Of a stretch of DNA of 64,000 bases, positions 30,123-39,220 are shown in pieces. The translations under genes were made by a program, and so were the position numbers. Each line of letters starts with the position of its first letter. Position 1 is the stretch's first letter. The stretch is taken from NCBI GenBank assembly GCA_943787595.1, contig CALSNA010000004.1, forward strand, positions 62,001 through 126,000. The letters are read 5' to 3'. The notes beneath the pieces were generated by a model. The model was given only the letters and a program-made list of their open reading frames with translations. It had not been told where the DNA came from and did no database searches. Source of the stretch: an uncultured Pseudomonadales bacterium (lineage in GTDB: Bacteria > Pseudomonadota > Gammaproteobacteria > Pseudomonadales > Balneatricaceae).

Positions 30123-30584
30123 GTTTAATTTCCTGTTTATAAATTGATGCACAGTGCCTTCTTTAATTTACTGATAAGGTTAAAAAATAAATATTTCTCT
30201 ACTAAGTTAGGTTATTTCAAATAATTTTTATCTACTAAAATATCTTAAATACATAATTCTGTAGTTGAATAATAAGAATATTTGATAAATTTATTTATAC
30301 TCAATGCATGGTTTTATATCAATCAAATTGATATGACTAGCAGGGGCATAATATAAAATTATAATGCTATCTAATTTATTAATTTTTATATTTTTATATA
30401 AATATTAATTCATGCCCTATTGTGTCCTCCTTATCCATTTGAAAATCATATGTATAAGCTGATACTAAGTTATATATTAATATGATTTGTATAGAAATAT
30501 TAAAAATATCTAATCTTATATAGAGATATAAAAGCCTTAATTAAATCAATAAAAAACATCTTATTCAATCACAGGAGATATACA
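30123..30584. promoter_or_regulatory. AT-rich divergent control region (muramidase / HTH gene)
   Basis: A 462-base divergent spacer between the muramidase and the HTH protein, extremely rich in A and T. It must carry both promoters, but so many AT hexamers are present that no single -10 can be chosen. CACAGGAGATATACA directly before the TTG at 30585 is a strong ribosome site for the HTH gene. Confidence 0.4.
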
Positions 30585-31508
30585 TTGTTAGCTAGAAAAA
30601 TTAACAAATGCTACCTATTGAAAAAAAATAGATGGACACAGCTTGCTTTAGCAACAGCTTCGAATGTATCGACTCGTACGATAAGACGTTGGCTTGAAGG
30701 TAATGTAAGTGAAATTATAGAAAATAGAATTAATAATGTATTGGGTATGATTACAGTAGGTATTGATGAGTCAGAAAGTATTCAGTTGTTGATATATGAA
30801 AATTTAAAGGAGCTAGATAAATTAGTCCCGAATTTTAAAGATCAAGCTTTTATTTCATCAGAAATAAGGGGGCAAGAATTAAAAAATACGATACAGAATT
30901 TTAAAAATGGACATCTATCAGTATTAATTGAACTCTTACGGATTGATTTAATTGAATTTGGAGGATCTAAAATATTACCTCGTACCATTGACATATTAAA
31001 GAATGATTTTGATAGTGTAGAAAAAATAAATTCACTAAAACGATTTTTTTTATCTCTATTGCTATTAACAGTGAATACAAGAGGCATTCCTGATATCGAT
31101 TCTAATAATATTATTGATATAAAATTAATAAATAATGCTTTCCTTATTACATTGATAATAAATTCAAAACAAATTTTAGTTGATGAAAATATATTTAAAC
31201 TAAATCAGTATGGGGAGGTTGTATATGACCACCATTATAATTTTTTAATAAAAACATTTAATGGAAAAGAGATCGTAGAATCTTGTATAGATATATTAAA
31301 AAAAATAAATATAAAAGAAGGATTAATAAAAAATGGTATTGAAGAAAAAGAGATAAAATTTTATGCCGATGTAATAAATGCAAGGATATTGCAAAGAAAT
31401 AGAAGGACTGACCATATTTTTTTAGTGACTAATAAAAATTTATATGCTGAAGGCGGAGAATTTATAAACGCCAATCAGTTAAAAAAATTAATGGACTCAA
31501 TGAAATAA
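30585..31508 (+). CDS. HTH-domain protein of AT-rich island, unknown function
   Basis: A 307-residue protein starting at TTG, with AGGAGA seven bases upstream. Residues about 15-40 form a helix-turn-helix (WTQLALATASNVSTRTIRRW, then LEG), as in Cro/C1-type regulators. The remaining 250 residues are Ile/Asn/Lys-rich with mixed helices and strands and match no family I know. It sits divergent from the muramidase and is a candidate controller of the lysis-like cassette (inference). Near the 3' end the frame contains A AAA AAA (31481-31487), in register for -1 slippage; a slipped ribosome would add 60 residues (see 31487-31669). Confidence 0.7.
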   Translation: MLARKINKCYLLKKNRWTQLALATASNVSTRTIRRWLEGNVSEIIENRINNVLGMITVGIDESESIQLLIYENLKELDKLVPNFKDQAFISSEIRGQELKNTIQNFKNGHLSVLIELLRIDLIEFGGSKILPRTIDILKNDFDSVEKINSLKRFFLSLLLLTVNTRGIPDIDSNNIIDIKLINNAFLITLIINSKQILVDENIFKLNQYGEVVYDHHYNFLIKTFNGKEIVESCIDILKKINIKEGLIKNGIEEKEIKFYADVINARILQRNRRTDHIFLVTNKNLYAEGGEFINANQLKKLMDSMK

Positions 31509-31669
31509 AGAATTATATTCCCAATTTACGTATATTTTTTTTCCAGTCTGAAAATGAAAAAACAGGTAAAAATTTATCTTTATTCTACTGTCAGGAAGAA
31601 AATATTGTTGCGTTTTTGAGAGAGTTTCTAATTTTAATAGAAAGGATATTTTTATCGTTAATAAATTGA
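31487..31669 (+). CDS. Possible -1 frameshift extension of the HTH protein
   Basis: After the heptamer A AAA AAA the -1 frame stays open for 60 codons to TGA at 31667-31669, past the zero-frame stop at 31506-31508. The extension reads INGLNEIKNYIPNLRIFFFQ and later EENIVAFLREFLILIERIFL, which has protein-like amphipathic character. It could be a programmed frameshift product, or the scar of a one-base indel in the A-run that truncated the original gene. I cannot tell which from one sequence. Confidence 0.35.
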   Translation: MNGLNEIKNYIPNLRIFFFQSENEKTGKNLSLFYCQEENIVAFLREFLILIERIFLSLIN

Positions 31670-32329
31670 TTTTTTATTAAACTGACGTAGATAATTATTT
31701 GGATTATATTATATATTTACACCTATGAATTTATGTCTATCCCAAACATAAATTGTTTTTCTAGTGGTGATAGGATACTATCAATCTTGCTTGTAAATAC
31801 ATAGAATGCTATGAGTCGATATATGAAATTTATTGATGCAAGAAATATGATCTTTGAATTTAAACACCACAGATATAATCAAACAATACAGATTATTATA
31901 AAAGTATAAATTCAATGTCATTTTGAAAAAGGGGTGATATTTACGACAGTTAATAATTTAAATTAAAATATACATCATTAAAAGTATATGTTTAATATCA
32001 ATTTTTTTGTGTGGATTTTCTATCAGGCTAATTAGAAAAAAGATGCATCATCCGATTGAATTTTAGTAAATAGAGTTATAAATAATGGAGTTCAATAGTA
32101 ATTTTAGCGTGCATAACAAAAAATGATAAGTAAATAATGCAGAGGTTTACAGGTATTTAAGACACTACTCAATAATCCTACGCATCAGATCAGCTTTTTA
32201 TAGGGCAGGATGATATGCTTTTCACTGACAATACGCTTTTAGTTTACAAATTTTGTGTCCCAGATTCGTTTATTATCAATTGATGTTGTGTCATCATTGC
32301 AGCTGCAATCAGTATATTCGTGGCGTACA
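31670..32329. other. AT-rich region without recognisable gene
   Basis: The right flank of the AT-rich island. No frame of interest is seen on either strand. The composition returns to the chromosomal average around 32150. Confidence 0.4.
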
Positions 32330-32648
32330 GATTGCAGTGAGCAACGTAGGATTTGTATTAAGAACTCAGGTAGCCTGGATGTGTAGTATCTATATCAGAC
32401 ACAAAAATGCCTTTACAGCTTAGCTTATTACACACACCAGCTTCATAATGGGTAGACTCATCAATAGCGTAACGAGTGACAGCTATTTCTGTGTTTAGGT
32501 CGATACGGTTTTTCAGGTTGGAAACGCGTCGATTTTTATCGAAGAGCGATTCAACACCGCCGTCATCAATAACCTCCTTTATAAGGATGAAACGCATCGA
32601 GTGATATGTCCATAATTTTGTCGGCTTTGGAAATATTTCCTGAGTCAT
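32330..32648 (-). mobile_element. IS481-family transposase remnant
   Basis: The leftward frame reads VIDDGGVESLFDKNRRVSNL and KNRIDLNTEIAVTRYAIDES, then LSCKGIFVS, which follows the IS481-type transposase N-terminal region (GxEALxxKxRRxPNLKNRVDxxTExAVVxYAIEQP ... LRKRGxFVS). It jumps straight into DIDTTHPGYLSS, normally found farther on as EIETxHPGYLGSQD, so an internal segment has been lost. A stop follows and the DDE core is not readable. It is inactive. Confidence 0.7.
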
Positions 32649-33095
32649 CAGCTAAATTCAGCAAGCTGCCCAGGTGTTTAAAAATACGATCATGAGTATG
32701 GAGGTGACCGCTTGGTGGGTTTTAATTTCAGGTTTAGTCACCTTCTCATAAGTAAAACGGGTAACTCTCTCTATCTCTGGTATTGATATGATTTATTCGA
32801 AGATGCATTTGCATCAATTTAGTTGCGTTGTGGTATAAATATCGTGTTTCAATCCCTCCTCAAAAGGAAAAATCGATTAAGACGTTGCTTAAACTCAAAT
32901 CAACTTTAGCCATGCAGAGTTGTTGAGATGTAATCATGTCCAGTGTCATACTGATATTAACTGTAACTGATCATACACATGAATACTAATATGTAATATA
33001 TTATTAATCCTGTATCACTAACTCAGTTATTTTGGCTTATAGAGATATAGTTGCTATTTAACCAAGCGTTCGTCATCGGTTTTGGGCTGGTTTGA
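32649..33095. other. Gene-free stretch between IS remnant and dnaX promoter
   Basis: No gene is seen. In some bacteria the 4.5S RNA gene lies upstream of dnaX; its conserved loop sequence is not present here. It may hold degraded ends of the IS481-type element. Confidence 0.4.
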
Positions 33096-33124
33096 TTGAA
33101 TCCATGGGATCGGGCTTCTATAAT
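33096..33124 (+). promoter_or_regulatory. Sigma70 promoter of the dnaX operon
   Basis: TTGAAT at 33096-33101 and a perfect TATAAT at 33119-33124, separated by 17 bases, lie about 60 bases upstream of the dnaX ATG. Confidence 0.65.
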
Positions 33125-33186
33125 GTTCATCTTATATGGCTATTTGCATACGTGGATGATGTTGGCCACTGGCTAAACGAGGTTAC

Positions 33187-35076
33187 ATGGCTTATCAGGT
33201 GCTGGCTCGTAAATGGCGGCCACAAACGTTTCATGCGATGGTGGGGCAGGAGCATGTTTTGCAGGCTTTGGTGCATGCGCTGGATCATAATCGCTTGCAT
33301 CATGCCTATTTGTTTGCGGGCACTCGAGGAGTAGGCAAAACTACCATAGCCCGTATCGTAGCCCGTTGTCTCAACTGTGAGGAAGGTGTAAGTGCTACGC
33401 CTTGCGGCATTTGTAGTAGCTGTGTGGAGATTAGTGCAGGGCGCTTTGTGGATTTACTGGAGGTAGATGCTGCATCGCGTACCAAGGTGGAAGATACTCG
33501 TGAACTGTTGGAGAATGTTCAGTACATGCCAACTCGAGGCCGTTTTAAAGTGTACTTGATTGATGAAGTGCATATGTTATCAGGTCACAGTTTTAATGCA
33601 CTGTTAAAAACCCTCGAAGAACCACCACCGCATGTTAAATTTCTGCTGGCAACCACAGAGCCACAAAAATTGCCGGTTACTGTCTTGTCCCGGTGTTTGC
33701 AGTTTAACCTGAAACATATGCCAGTAGACCAGATAGCTGACTATCTGCAGCAAATCCTTGTCAGTGAGCATATTCCTTTTGAAGCAGCTGCCCTTTGGGA
33801 GCTTGGGCGGGCAGCCAAAGGTAGTATGCGTGATGCACTGAGCTTAACCGATCAGGCCATTTCTTACTGCGGTGGTGAATTGACTGAGGTAGCTGTCCAG
33901 CAGATGTTAGGCACCCTTGATCGAGGATTGGCAGTAGCTTTAGCCACTGCACTACACAATAACGACGCCATGGGATTATTACAACAAGTGACAAAGTCAG
34001 TTGCGCAAGGTTTTGATTTGGCAGCGGTACTGGATGATCTGCTTAGTCTGCTGCATCAGATTGCGGTTCAGCAGGTAGTCCCTGAGGCACCGGTTACTAC
34101 TCAGTTTACGTTGACCCAAGTCAGATCATTGGCAGAGCACATGAGTGCCGCTGATGTGCAGCTGTTTTATCAAATTGGCTTGCAGGCACGCAAAGATCTG
34201 CCACTGGCTCCAGATCTGCGCAATGGCCTGGAAATGGCACTGCTGCGGATGTTAGCTTTCCGGCCCCAGCATGTGGTGGCCCCTATAGCCTACGGTAATA
34301 ATCAGACTCATGCTGTTACGCCGGATAAAATTCCATCTGGGAGTGCCGCAGTTACTCAGCTAGATACTGACATGACATCTCTTGAGCAGGTTCCAATAAA
34401 TGTTCAGGCTGTGCAATCAGAACCAATATTAGCTGTCGAACAACCAGCATTGAGTGCCACTGTCGATGCGGTTAATGAGACAGCCATCATAGAGTTGCAA
34501 ACACAGCCAGTTAATCCTGTTGATACAGTCCCTCCTTGGGAGACACCGCCGCTGGATGTGGATATACCAGCAGCACAGGCAATGGCGTCAGCTGAACCAG
34601 TAGTGCCACTACAGTTAGAACCGGTCGCGCCAGTTGCTGCTGTATCTTCTGGCCTATGTGACATTCGCACAAGTGATTGGGCTCTGGTGGATATTTCCAA
34701 TGCACTTTGGCTGGATTTGTTTCACGCGCTGTGTCTGGGTGGCATGACCCACAATCTTGCCGCCAATATGGCTTTTGTAAAGCGTATAGGCACTGAGTTG
34801 CATTTCATTCTGGATGACAACTATGGCAATATGTTGACAGTCACTCATCAGGGTCACATTCGTCAGGCACTGGAAGAAGCATTTGGTTGTGAATTGCAAT
34901 TATCCATTGATGTGGGAAAATCACCTATTGAAACTCCCTATCAACAGCAACAGCATCAGCATCAGGCAGCGGTAGAAACGTTACAGGCAGATCCTCTAGT
35001 GCTGGATCTGCTGAATGATTTTAATGGCCATTTAGATGTAGACAGCATTCAGCCCTGTCATATCCCTGAAGACTGA
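33187..35076 (+). CDS. dnaX: DNA polymerase III tau/gamma subunit
   Basis: A 629-residue clamp-loader ATPase. Walker A GTRGVGKTT is at residues 45-53. The zinc ligands are Cys 64, 73, 76 and 79 in the CLNCEEGVSATPCGICSSC segment, and the Walker B region reads YLIDEVHMLS. A Pro/Ala/Val-rich linker (about 370-490) leads to the C-terminal tau domain that contacts the polymerase and helicase. I see no A AAA AAG heptamer in the linker, so an E. coli-style gamma product is not obvious. It is first in dnaX-ybaB-recR-rnd. Confidence 0.96.
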   Translation: MAYQVLARKWRPQTFHAMVGQEHVLQALVHALDHNRLHHAYLFAGTRGVGKTTIARIVARCLNCEEGVSATPCGICSSCVEISAGRFVDLLEVDAASRTKVEDTRELLENVQYMPTRGRFKVYLIDEVHMLSGHSFNALLKTLEEPPPHVKFLLATTEPQKLPVTVLSRCLQFNLKHMPVDQIADYLQQILVSEHIPFEAAALWELGRAAKGSMRDALSLTDQAISYCGGELTEVAVQQMLGTLDRGLAVALATALHNNDAMGLLQQVTKSVAQGFDLAAVLDDLLSLLHQIAVQQVVPEAPVTTQFTLTQVRSLAEHMSAADVQLFYQIGLQARKDLPLAPDLRNGLEMALLRMLAFRPQHVVAPIAYGNNQTHAVTPDKIPSGSAAVTQLDTDMTSLEQVPINVQAVQSEPILAVEQPALSATVDAVNETAIIELQTQPVNPVDTVPPWETPPLDVDIPAAQAMASAEPVVPLQLEPVAPVAAVSSGLCDIRTSDWALVDISNALWLDLFHALCLGGMTHNLAANMAFVKRIGTELHFILDDNYGNMLTVTHQGHIRQALEEAFGCELQLSIDVGKSPIETPYQQQQHQHQAAVETLQADPLVLDLLNDFNGHLDVDSIQPCHIPED

Positions 35077-35122
35077 TAAAGGATCATGAACTGGTGTGAC
35101 CAGAACCAATTAGGAGATAATT

Positions 35123-35449
35123 ATGTTAAAAGGTGGTGTGGAAAATTTAATGAAGCAGGCCCAGAAAATGCAGTCTGACATGCAGCAGATGCAGACTGAA
35201 CTGGCCATTGTTGAAGTCACAGGGGTAGCTGGTGCTGGTTTGGTGGAGGTTGTGATGAATGGCCGTCATGATATTAAACAGGTGCGGCTTGACGATAGCT
35301 TGATGCAAGAAGAAAAAACGCTGCTGGAAGATTTATTGGCTGCAGCGGTCAATGATGCGGTACGCAAAATTGAACAGACCAGTAAAACTAAGATGGCCAA
35401 CTTGACCACTGGCATGGGCTTGCCACCTGGTTTTAAAATCCCCGCTTAA
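35123..35449 (+). CDS. ybaB: YbaB/EbfC nucleoid-associated protein
   Basis: A 108-residue DNA-binding protein (E. coli YbaB 109). It has the tweezers-like alpha-beta pattern: [19 protein letters not shown] at the start, [18 protein letters not shown] in the middle, and [13 protein letters not shown] at the end. TTAGGAGA lies just before the ATG. It sits between dnaX and recR, the standard place, and ends one base before recR begins. Confidence 0.95.
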   Translation: MLKGGVENLMKQAQKMQSDMQQMQTELAIVEVTGVAGAGLVEVVMNGRHDIKQVRLDDSLMQEEKTLLEDLLAAAVNDAVRKIEQTSKTKMANLTTGMGLPPGFKIPA

Positions 35450-35450
35450 T

Positions 35451-36062
35451 ATGTCTGTATCTTTTAGTCCCTTAATTGAAGGCATGATTGAGGCTTTGCG
35501 CTGTTTGCCGGGTGTAGGTCGCAAGTCAGCTCAGCGCATGGCCTTACACCTATTGGAGCGGGATCGAACTGGAGGTACTCAGTTAGCACAGGCGTTGCAG
35601 CAAGCCATGGTGGGTGTGGGGCGCTGCCAGGATTGTCGGACTCACACTGAAAACCACCAATGCCCTTTGTGTGCTGACCTGCGTCGTGATGACAGCCAAT
35701 TATGTGTAGTGGAAACTCCAGCCGATGTGTTGGCAGTAGAGCAGGCAGGTGGCTATCGGGGACGTTACTTTGTACTGCTGGGCCACTTATCTCCCCTAGA
35801 TGGTCTGGGACCCGAAGATATTGGTCTAGATCAGTTGCAGGCTCAGTTGCAGCAAGGGCAGGTGAGGGAATTGATTATTGCTACTAACGCGACTGTGGAA
35901 GGTGAGGCTACCGCGCACTACATTTATCAGCAAAGCCGTGTTCTAAATAATCTGCATATTAGCCGAATTGCCCATGGTGTGCCCTTAGGTGGAGAGTTGG
36001 AATATGTCGATGGCGGTACCTTGGCTCATGCGTTTGCTGGCCGTAAAACGTGGACACTGTGA
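35451..36062 (+). CDS. recR: Recombination protein RecR
   Basis: A 203-residue RecFOR-pathway protein that helps load RecA at gapped DNA. It has the helix-hairpin-helix [20 protein letters not shown], the four-Cys zinc finger [16 protein letters not shown], and the Toprim domain starting [15 protein letters not shown] with [11 protein letters not shown]. Length and motifs are standard. It overlaps the start of rnd. Confidence 0.96.
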   Translation: MSVSFSPLIEGMIEALRCLPGVGRKSAQRMALHLLERDRTGGTQLAQALQQAMVGVGRCQDCRTHTENHQCPLCADLRRDDSQLCVVETPADVLAVEQAGGYRGRYFVLLGHLSPLDGLGPEDIGLDQLQAQLQQGQVRELIIATNATVEGEATAHYIYQQSRVLNNLHISRIAHGVPLGGELEYVDGGTLAHAFAGRKTWTL

Positions 36063-37192
36063 TTACATATCAAAAACTGGAAACAAACCAGCAGCTGGTT
36101 GCTTTGTGTGATCGTCTGGCTACCTGTGAAGCAGTAGCTCTGGATACGGAATTCATGCGTGTGAACACTTATTACCCTCAGATTGGTTTGTTACAGGTGT
36201 TTGCAGATGGACAAATTTACCTTTTAGATCCGCTTACCATTGATTGTTGGCAGCCATTTAAGGCGTTGTTGCAGGCACCTCGGCCACAAAAAGTTTTGCA
36301 TGCCTGCTCCGAAGACCTGGAGGTGTTCCAGTATTGGCTGGGGGTACGACCTCAGGCATTAGTAGATACTCAGGTAGCCGCTGCTTTTGCTGGTTTAGGT
36401 TATACATTGGGCTATCAAAATATGCTATTACAACTGTTAGGATTGCATATTGATAAGGATGAGACTCGTTCAAATTGGCTGCAACGGCCACTGAGTAAGG
36501 TTCAGTATCGTTATGCAGCCTTGGATGTGTGTGATCTATTAACCTGCTATAGACAATTGCAACAGCGGTTGCAAGATCAAGGCCGCTGGGATTGGTTTCA
36601 ATCTGATATGCAGCGCTTATCAGAACCGGTTAATCGCCTAGAGCCGCAGCAGGCTTACCGCCAGGTTAAGTCAGCTTGGCGTATCACAGGTCAATCTTTA
36701 GGTGTACTGCAGGCACTGGCAGCTTGGCGTGAATCCAAGGCGCGGCAATGGAATCGGCCACGTGGATTTTTGCTGTCTGATGCCGCTATGCTTGCGCTAG
36801 CTGAGGCTAGACCAAACCACTTCCGTCAACTGGCTCAGCATAAGCAGTTGTCAACGGGCAGTGTAAGCCGTTATGGCCAATCCTGGCTGCAAGCGATTGC
36901 CAAAGGCAAGCTACAAACGCCAGTCAGCTTACCTGAACCTCTTGGCAAGGCAGAATATAACCAGTTTAAGCGTTTGCAGCATTGTGCCAGAAATGTGGCT
37001 AAACAGTTACGGCTTGAACCGCAGTTATTGTTTCGCAAGCGTGATTTGTTGGCATTGTTCGAGGGTTTACGCCAGCACAAGCCGATTAACATGCCGTCTG
37101 CTTGGAACGGTTGGCGCTGGCAGTTGTTACAGGCACCCATCACTCAAATTTATAACCAACTTCTACAAGAGCATACTGCTTGTGAAACCTAA
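36050..37192 (+). CDS. rnd: Ribonuclease D
   Basis: A 380-residue 3'-5' exoribonuclease that trims tRNA precursors. The DEDDy exonuclease motifs are present: [27 protein letters not shown] and the closing [10 protein letters not shown]. An HRDC domain follows (about residues 215-295; [20 protein letters not shown]). The start may be GTG at 36050 (13-base overlap with recR) or GTG at 36059, whose GTGA overlaps the recR stop exactly; the second is attractive for translational coupling. Confidence 0.93.
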   Translation: MDTVITYQKLETNQQLVALCDRLATCEAVALDTEFMRVNTYYPQIGLLQVFADGQIYLLDPLTIDCWQPFKALLQAPRPQKVLHACSEDLEVFQYWLGVRPQALVDTQVAAAFAGLGYTLGYQNMLLQLLGLHIDKDETRSNWLQRPLSKVQYRYAALDVCDLLTCYRQLQQRLQDQGRWDWFQSDMQRLSEPVNRLEPQQAYRQVKSAWRITGQSLGVLQALAAWRESKARQWNRPRGFLLSDAAMLALAEARPNHFRQLAQHKQLSTGSVSRYGQSWLQAIAKGKLQTPVSLPEPLGKAEYNQFKRLQHCARNVAKQLRLEPQLLFRKRDLLALFEGLRQHKPINMPSAWNGWRWQLLQAPITQIYNQLLQEHTACET

Positions 37193-37831
37193 ATATCACA
37201 ATTGATCTGAGTACAACCAACGGCTTGTGTAATCATTACCTCTGCACAGATATATGTGAATGATTGCTTTTGGAATGAGGCTGACTCAGCGCAGTTGAGA
37301 TATATGCCCAGCAATTACGCTAACATGATGTATGTCTTCAAAGGTATAAACTATGCATCAATACTGGTTATGATCGGGTCGGATAGTATGTGCCCAGTGT
37401 TGGTATCTGAGTTCAGTTTTCTTATTGAAAATCTTGAAGTGATAAAAGGGTTTAGCTAACAACATGGTTGCGCCTGGCTGTGGGATATAGTGTGTGACAG
37501 GGGTTCCCAGTGAACAGCGAAAGAACCGTTTACCAATCGCAAATAATTGATGCAGCCCACGATTTTAGTGGGCGTTCTTACAATAGCCGCAATTTTTAAG
37601 ATGACTAAAAGCGCCTAGGCTTTCCCGCTATTTAGATGGTGAGGCTCCTGTTTTTCCAGATATAAGAAAGCCCTGTAAAGGAATAGATAAACGTTAGGTC
37701 TACCCTACAAGTCTTATAGGATTAATCCTAATCTCTGAAGCGCATGGGCATCTATCGGCTGGCGTTAAACTCATATGCAATAATTGATACAGCCTACCCC
37801 TGGGGCAACTGCTTTGCCTACGTGCGGACTT
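37193..37831. other. Gene-free region after rnd
   Basis: No supported gene. Some short frames (for example 37256-37459) have no ribosome site and odd composition. The right part leads into an IS5-type remnant and may contain its terminal end, which I could not define. Confidence 0.35.
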
Positions 37832-38400
37832 ATGTATTTACAACAACGCTATAATTTGTCTGATAAAGCTGTTGTAGAGCAGGGGTTTGATTCATTATCG
37901 TTTCAGTACTTTTGTGGTGTGGACTTTTTATCGAAATGATATGTCTGGCCAACCTTACAGCTTGAAACATGTGGTGGTTGATACTACTTTATCAGAGAAG
38001 AACATCTGTTTTCCCACACACAGCTACTGGTGTAATTAAATGTGTCAGCATCTGATGGCTATCGCCCATGACTATGAGTGTGTGTTACGTCAAATGTATG
38101 CTAAAGGTGACCACCACTTAATGCCCATAATGGGTTGATATGGCTACGCCAAACAATACCGGTATATGCTCAGGGCAGAGCAACAAATCAAAGGTTTCCT
38201 TGGTCGTATGAGTGGCATTAGCAACATGGGGCAATATTGGTTCAAATATCGCAACGATGTTGAGCTGATTATCGGGCATCTGAAAGCTGCTGGTTCTATG
38301 TGAGGGTGTTAGCCTAAAGGCGTTTAAGGTGATGCTTTGGGCGTCTTGCTATGCGCGTTTCCAAAATCTAAGCAAGCTACTCAGGTAGCTTTTTTGGTCT
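37832..38400 (+). mobile_element. IS5-family transposase remnant
   Basis: The rightward sequence begins MYLQQRYNLSDKAVVEQGFD and continues SFQYFCGVDF, the N-terminal signature of IS5-type transposases (LLQRRYNLSDExVVEQ...YWQYFCG). A stop and deletion follow. The pieces LKHVVVDTTLSEKNICFPT, GYAKQYRYMLRAEQQIKGFL and ELIIGHLKAAGSM then follow the middle and DDE C-terminal region, and after another frame change PKGV-GDALGVLL matches YLKGxxGDAINVLL. Multiple stops make it dead. Confidence 0.75.
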
Positions 38401-39220
38401 CAAATTTACAGGTTGATATGATGGCAATGCTGGCTGAGTGAATGGCTAAGAAGTACTTTCTCAGGTTAGACTAGCTATTGGGATAAAGATGCGTGTATTA
38501 CTCATAAATTTATACTCAGTAATTGACTTCGTGTTTTATCTGTTTGGTAAGCTTGCTTATGTTATGAATTTGCATTTGCGATACGATCTGTATCTCCCCC
38601 AGGCTGGCGATGCTATTGTATTGCTGTAAGGTTAATACAGTTACCATTAAAGTGAGAAATGCTTGTTAAATTTGCTCTAGAGCTAGGTGAACCAGATGCT
38701 CTGGAGTACCTGCAGCGCTAACCACCCATGCCCCAGCTTGGCCTTTATTAAAAAGATGAATCAATGGAAATCACGTGATGCCAGTGGCAAGTGGTATCTA
38801 CATAGAAGCATTAATAGTTATCAGCAACTGATATACACACATCACACGATACTGCATTAGTGCTATTTGAATTTAAAATGATCGCATTACATGGCTTAAC
38901 TAAAATGATAATAACAGCAGTGTACTGCGTTGTGATGATTATTATAGATTTAACCTTGATGCATTACAGTTGTCTATTGGCCAATTGTGTCTAAAGGTTA
39001 GCACGGTCTGATTATAATCCTTGAATGCCTGATGACCGCTAATTCATAATTGTAGCCCTTAGCTTGAGATATTATTACATTGCTCTGGATGCTAAATACA
39101 AGTGGTATTCGGAGTCAGCATTGTCATTAATGGACAACCAAAGGTCACTGCTTTTCCCATAGTACCAACAGCGCTATTTATGGTATGGTTGCAACAGTTA
39201 TTATTAACTATAGGACTTCC
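38401..39220. other. Gene-free region upstream of the VWA gene
   Basis: About 800 bases without a recognised feature. The last 40 bases include TAGGA six bases before the 39221 ATG. Confidence 0.4.

Noticed and set aside
32649-33186. 4.5S RNA gene upstream of dnaX
   Set aside because: The conserved GGAAGCAGC-type loop is not present.
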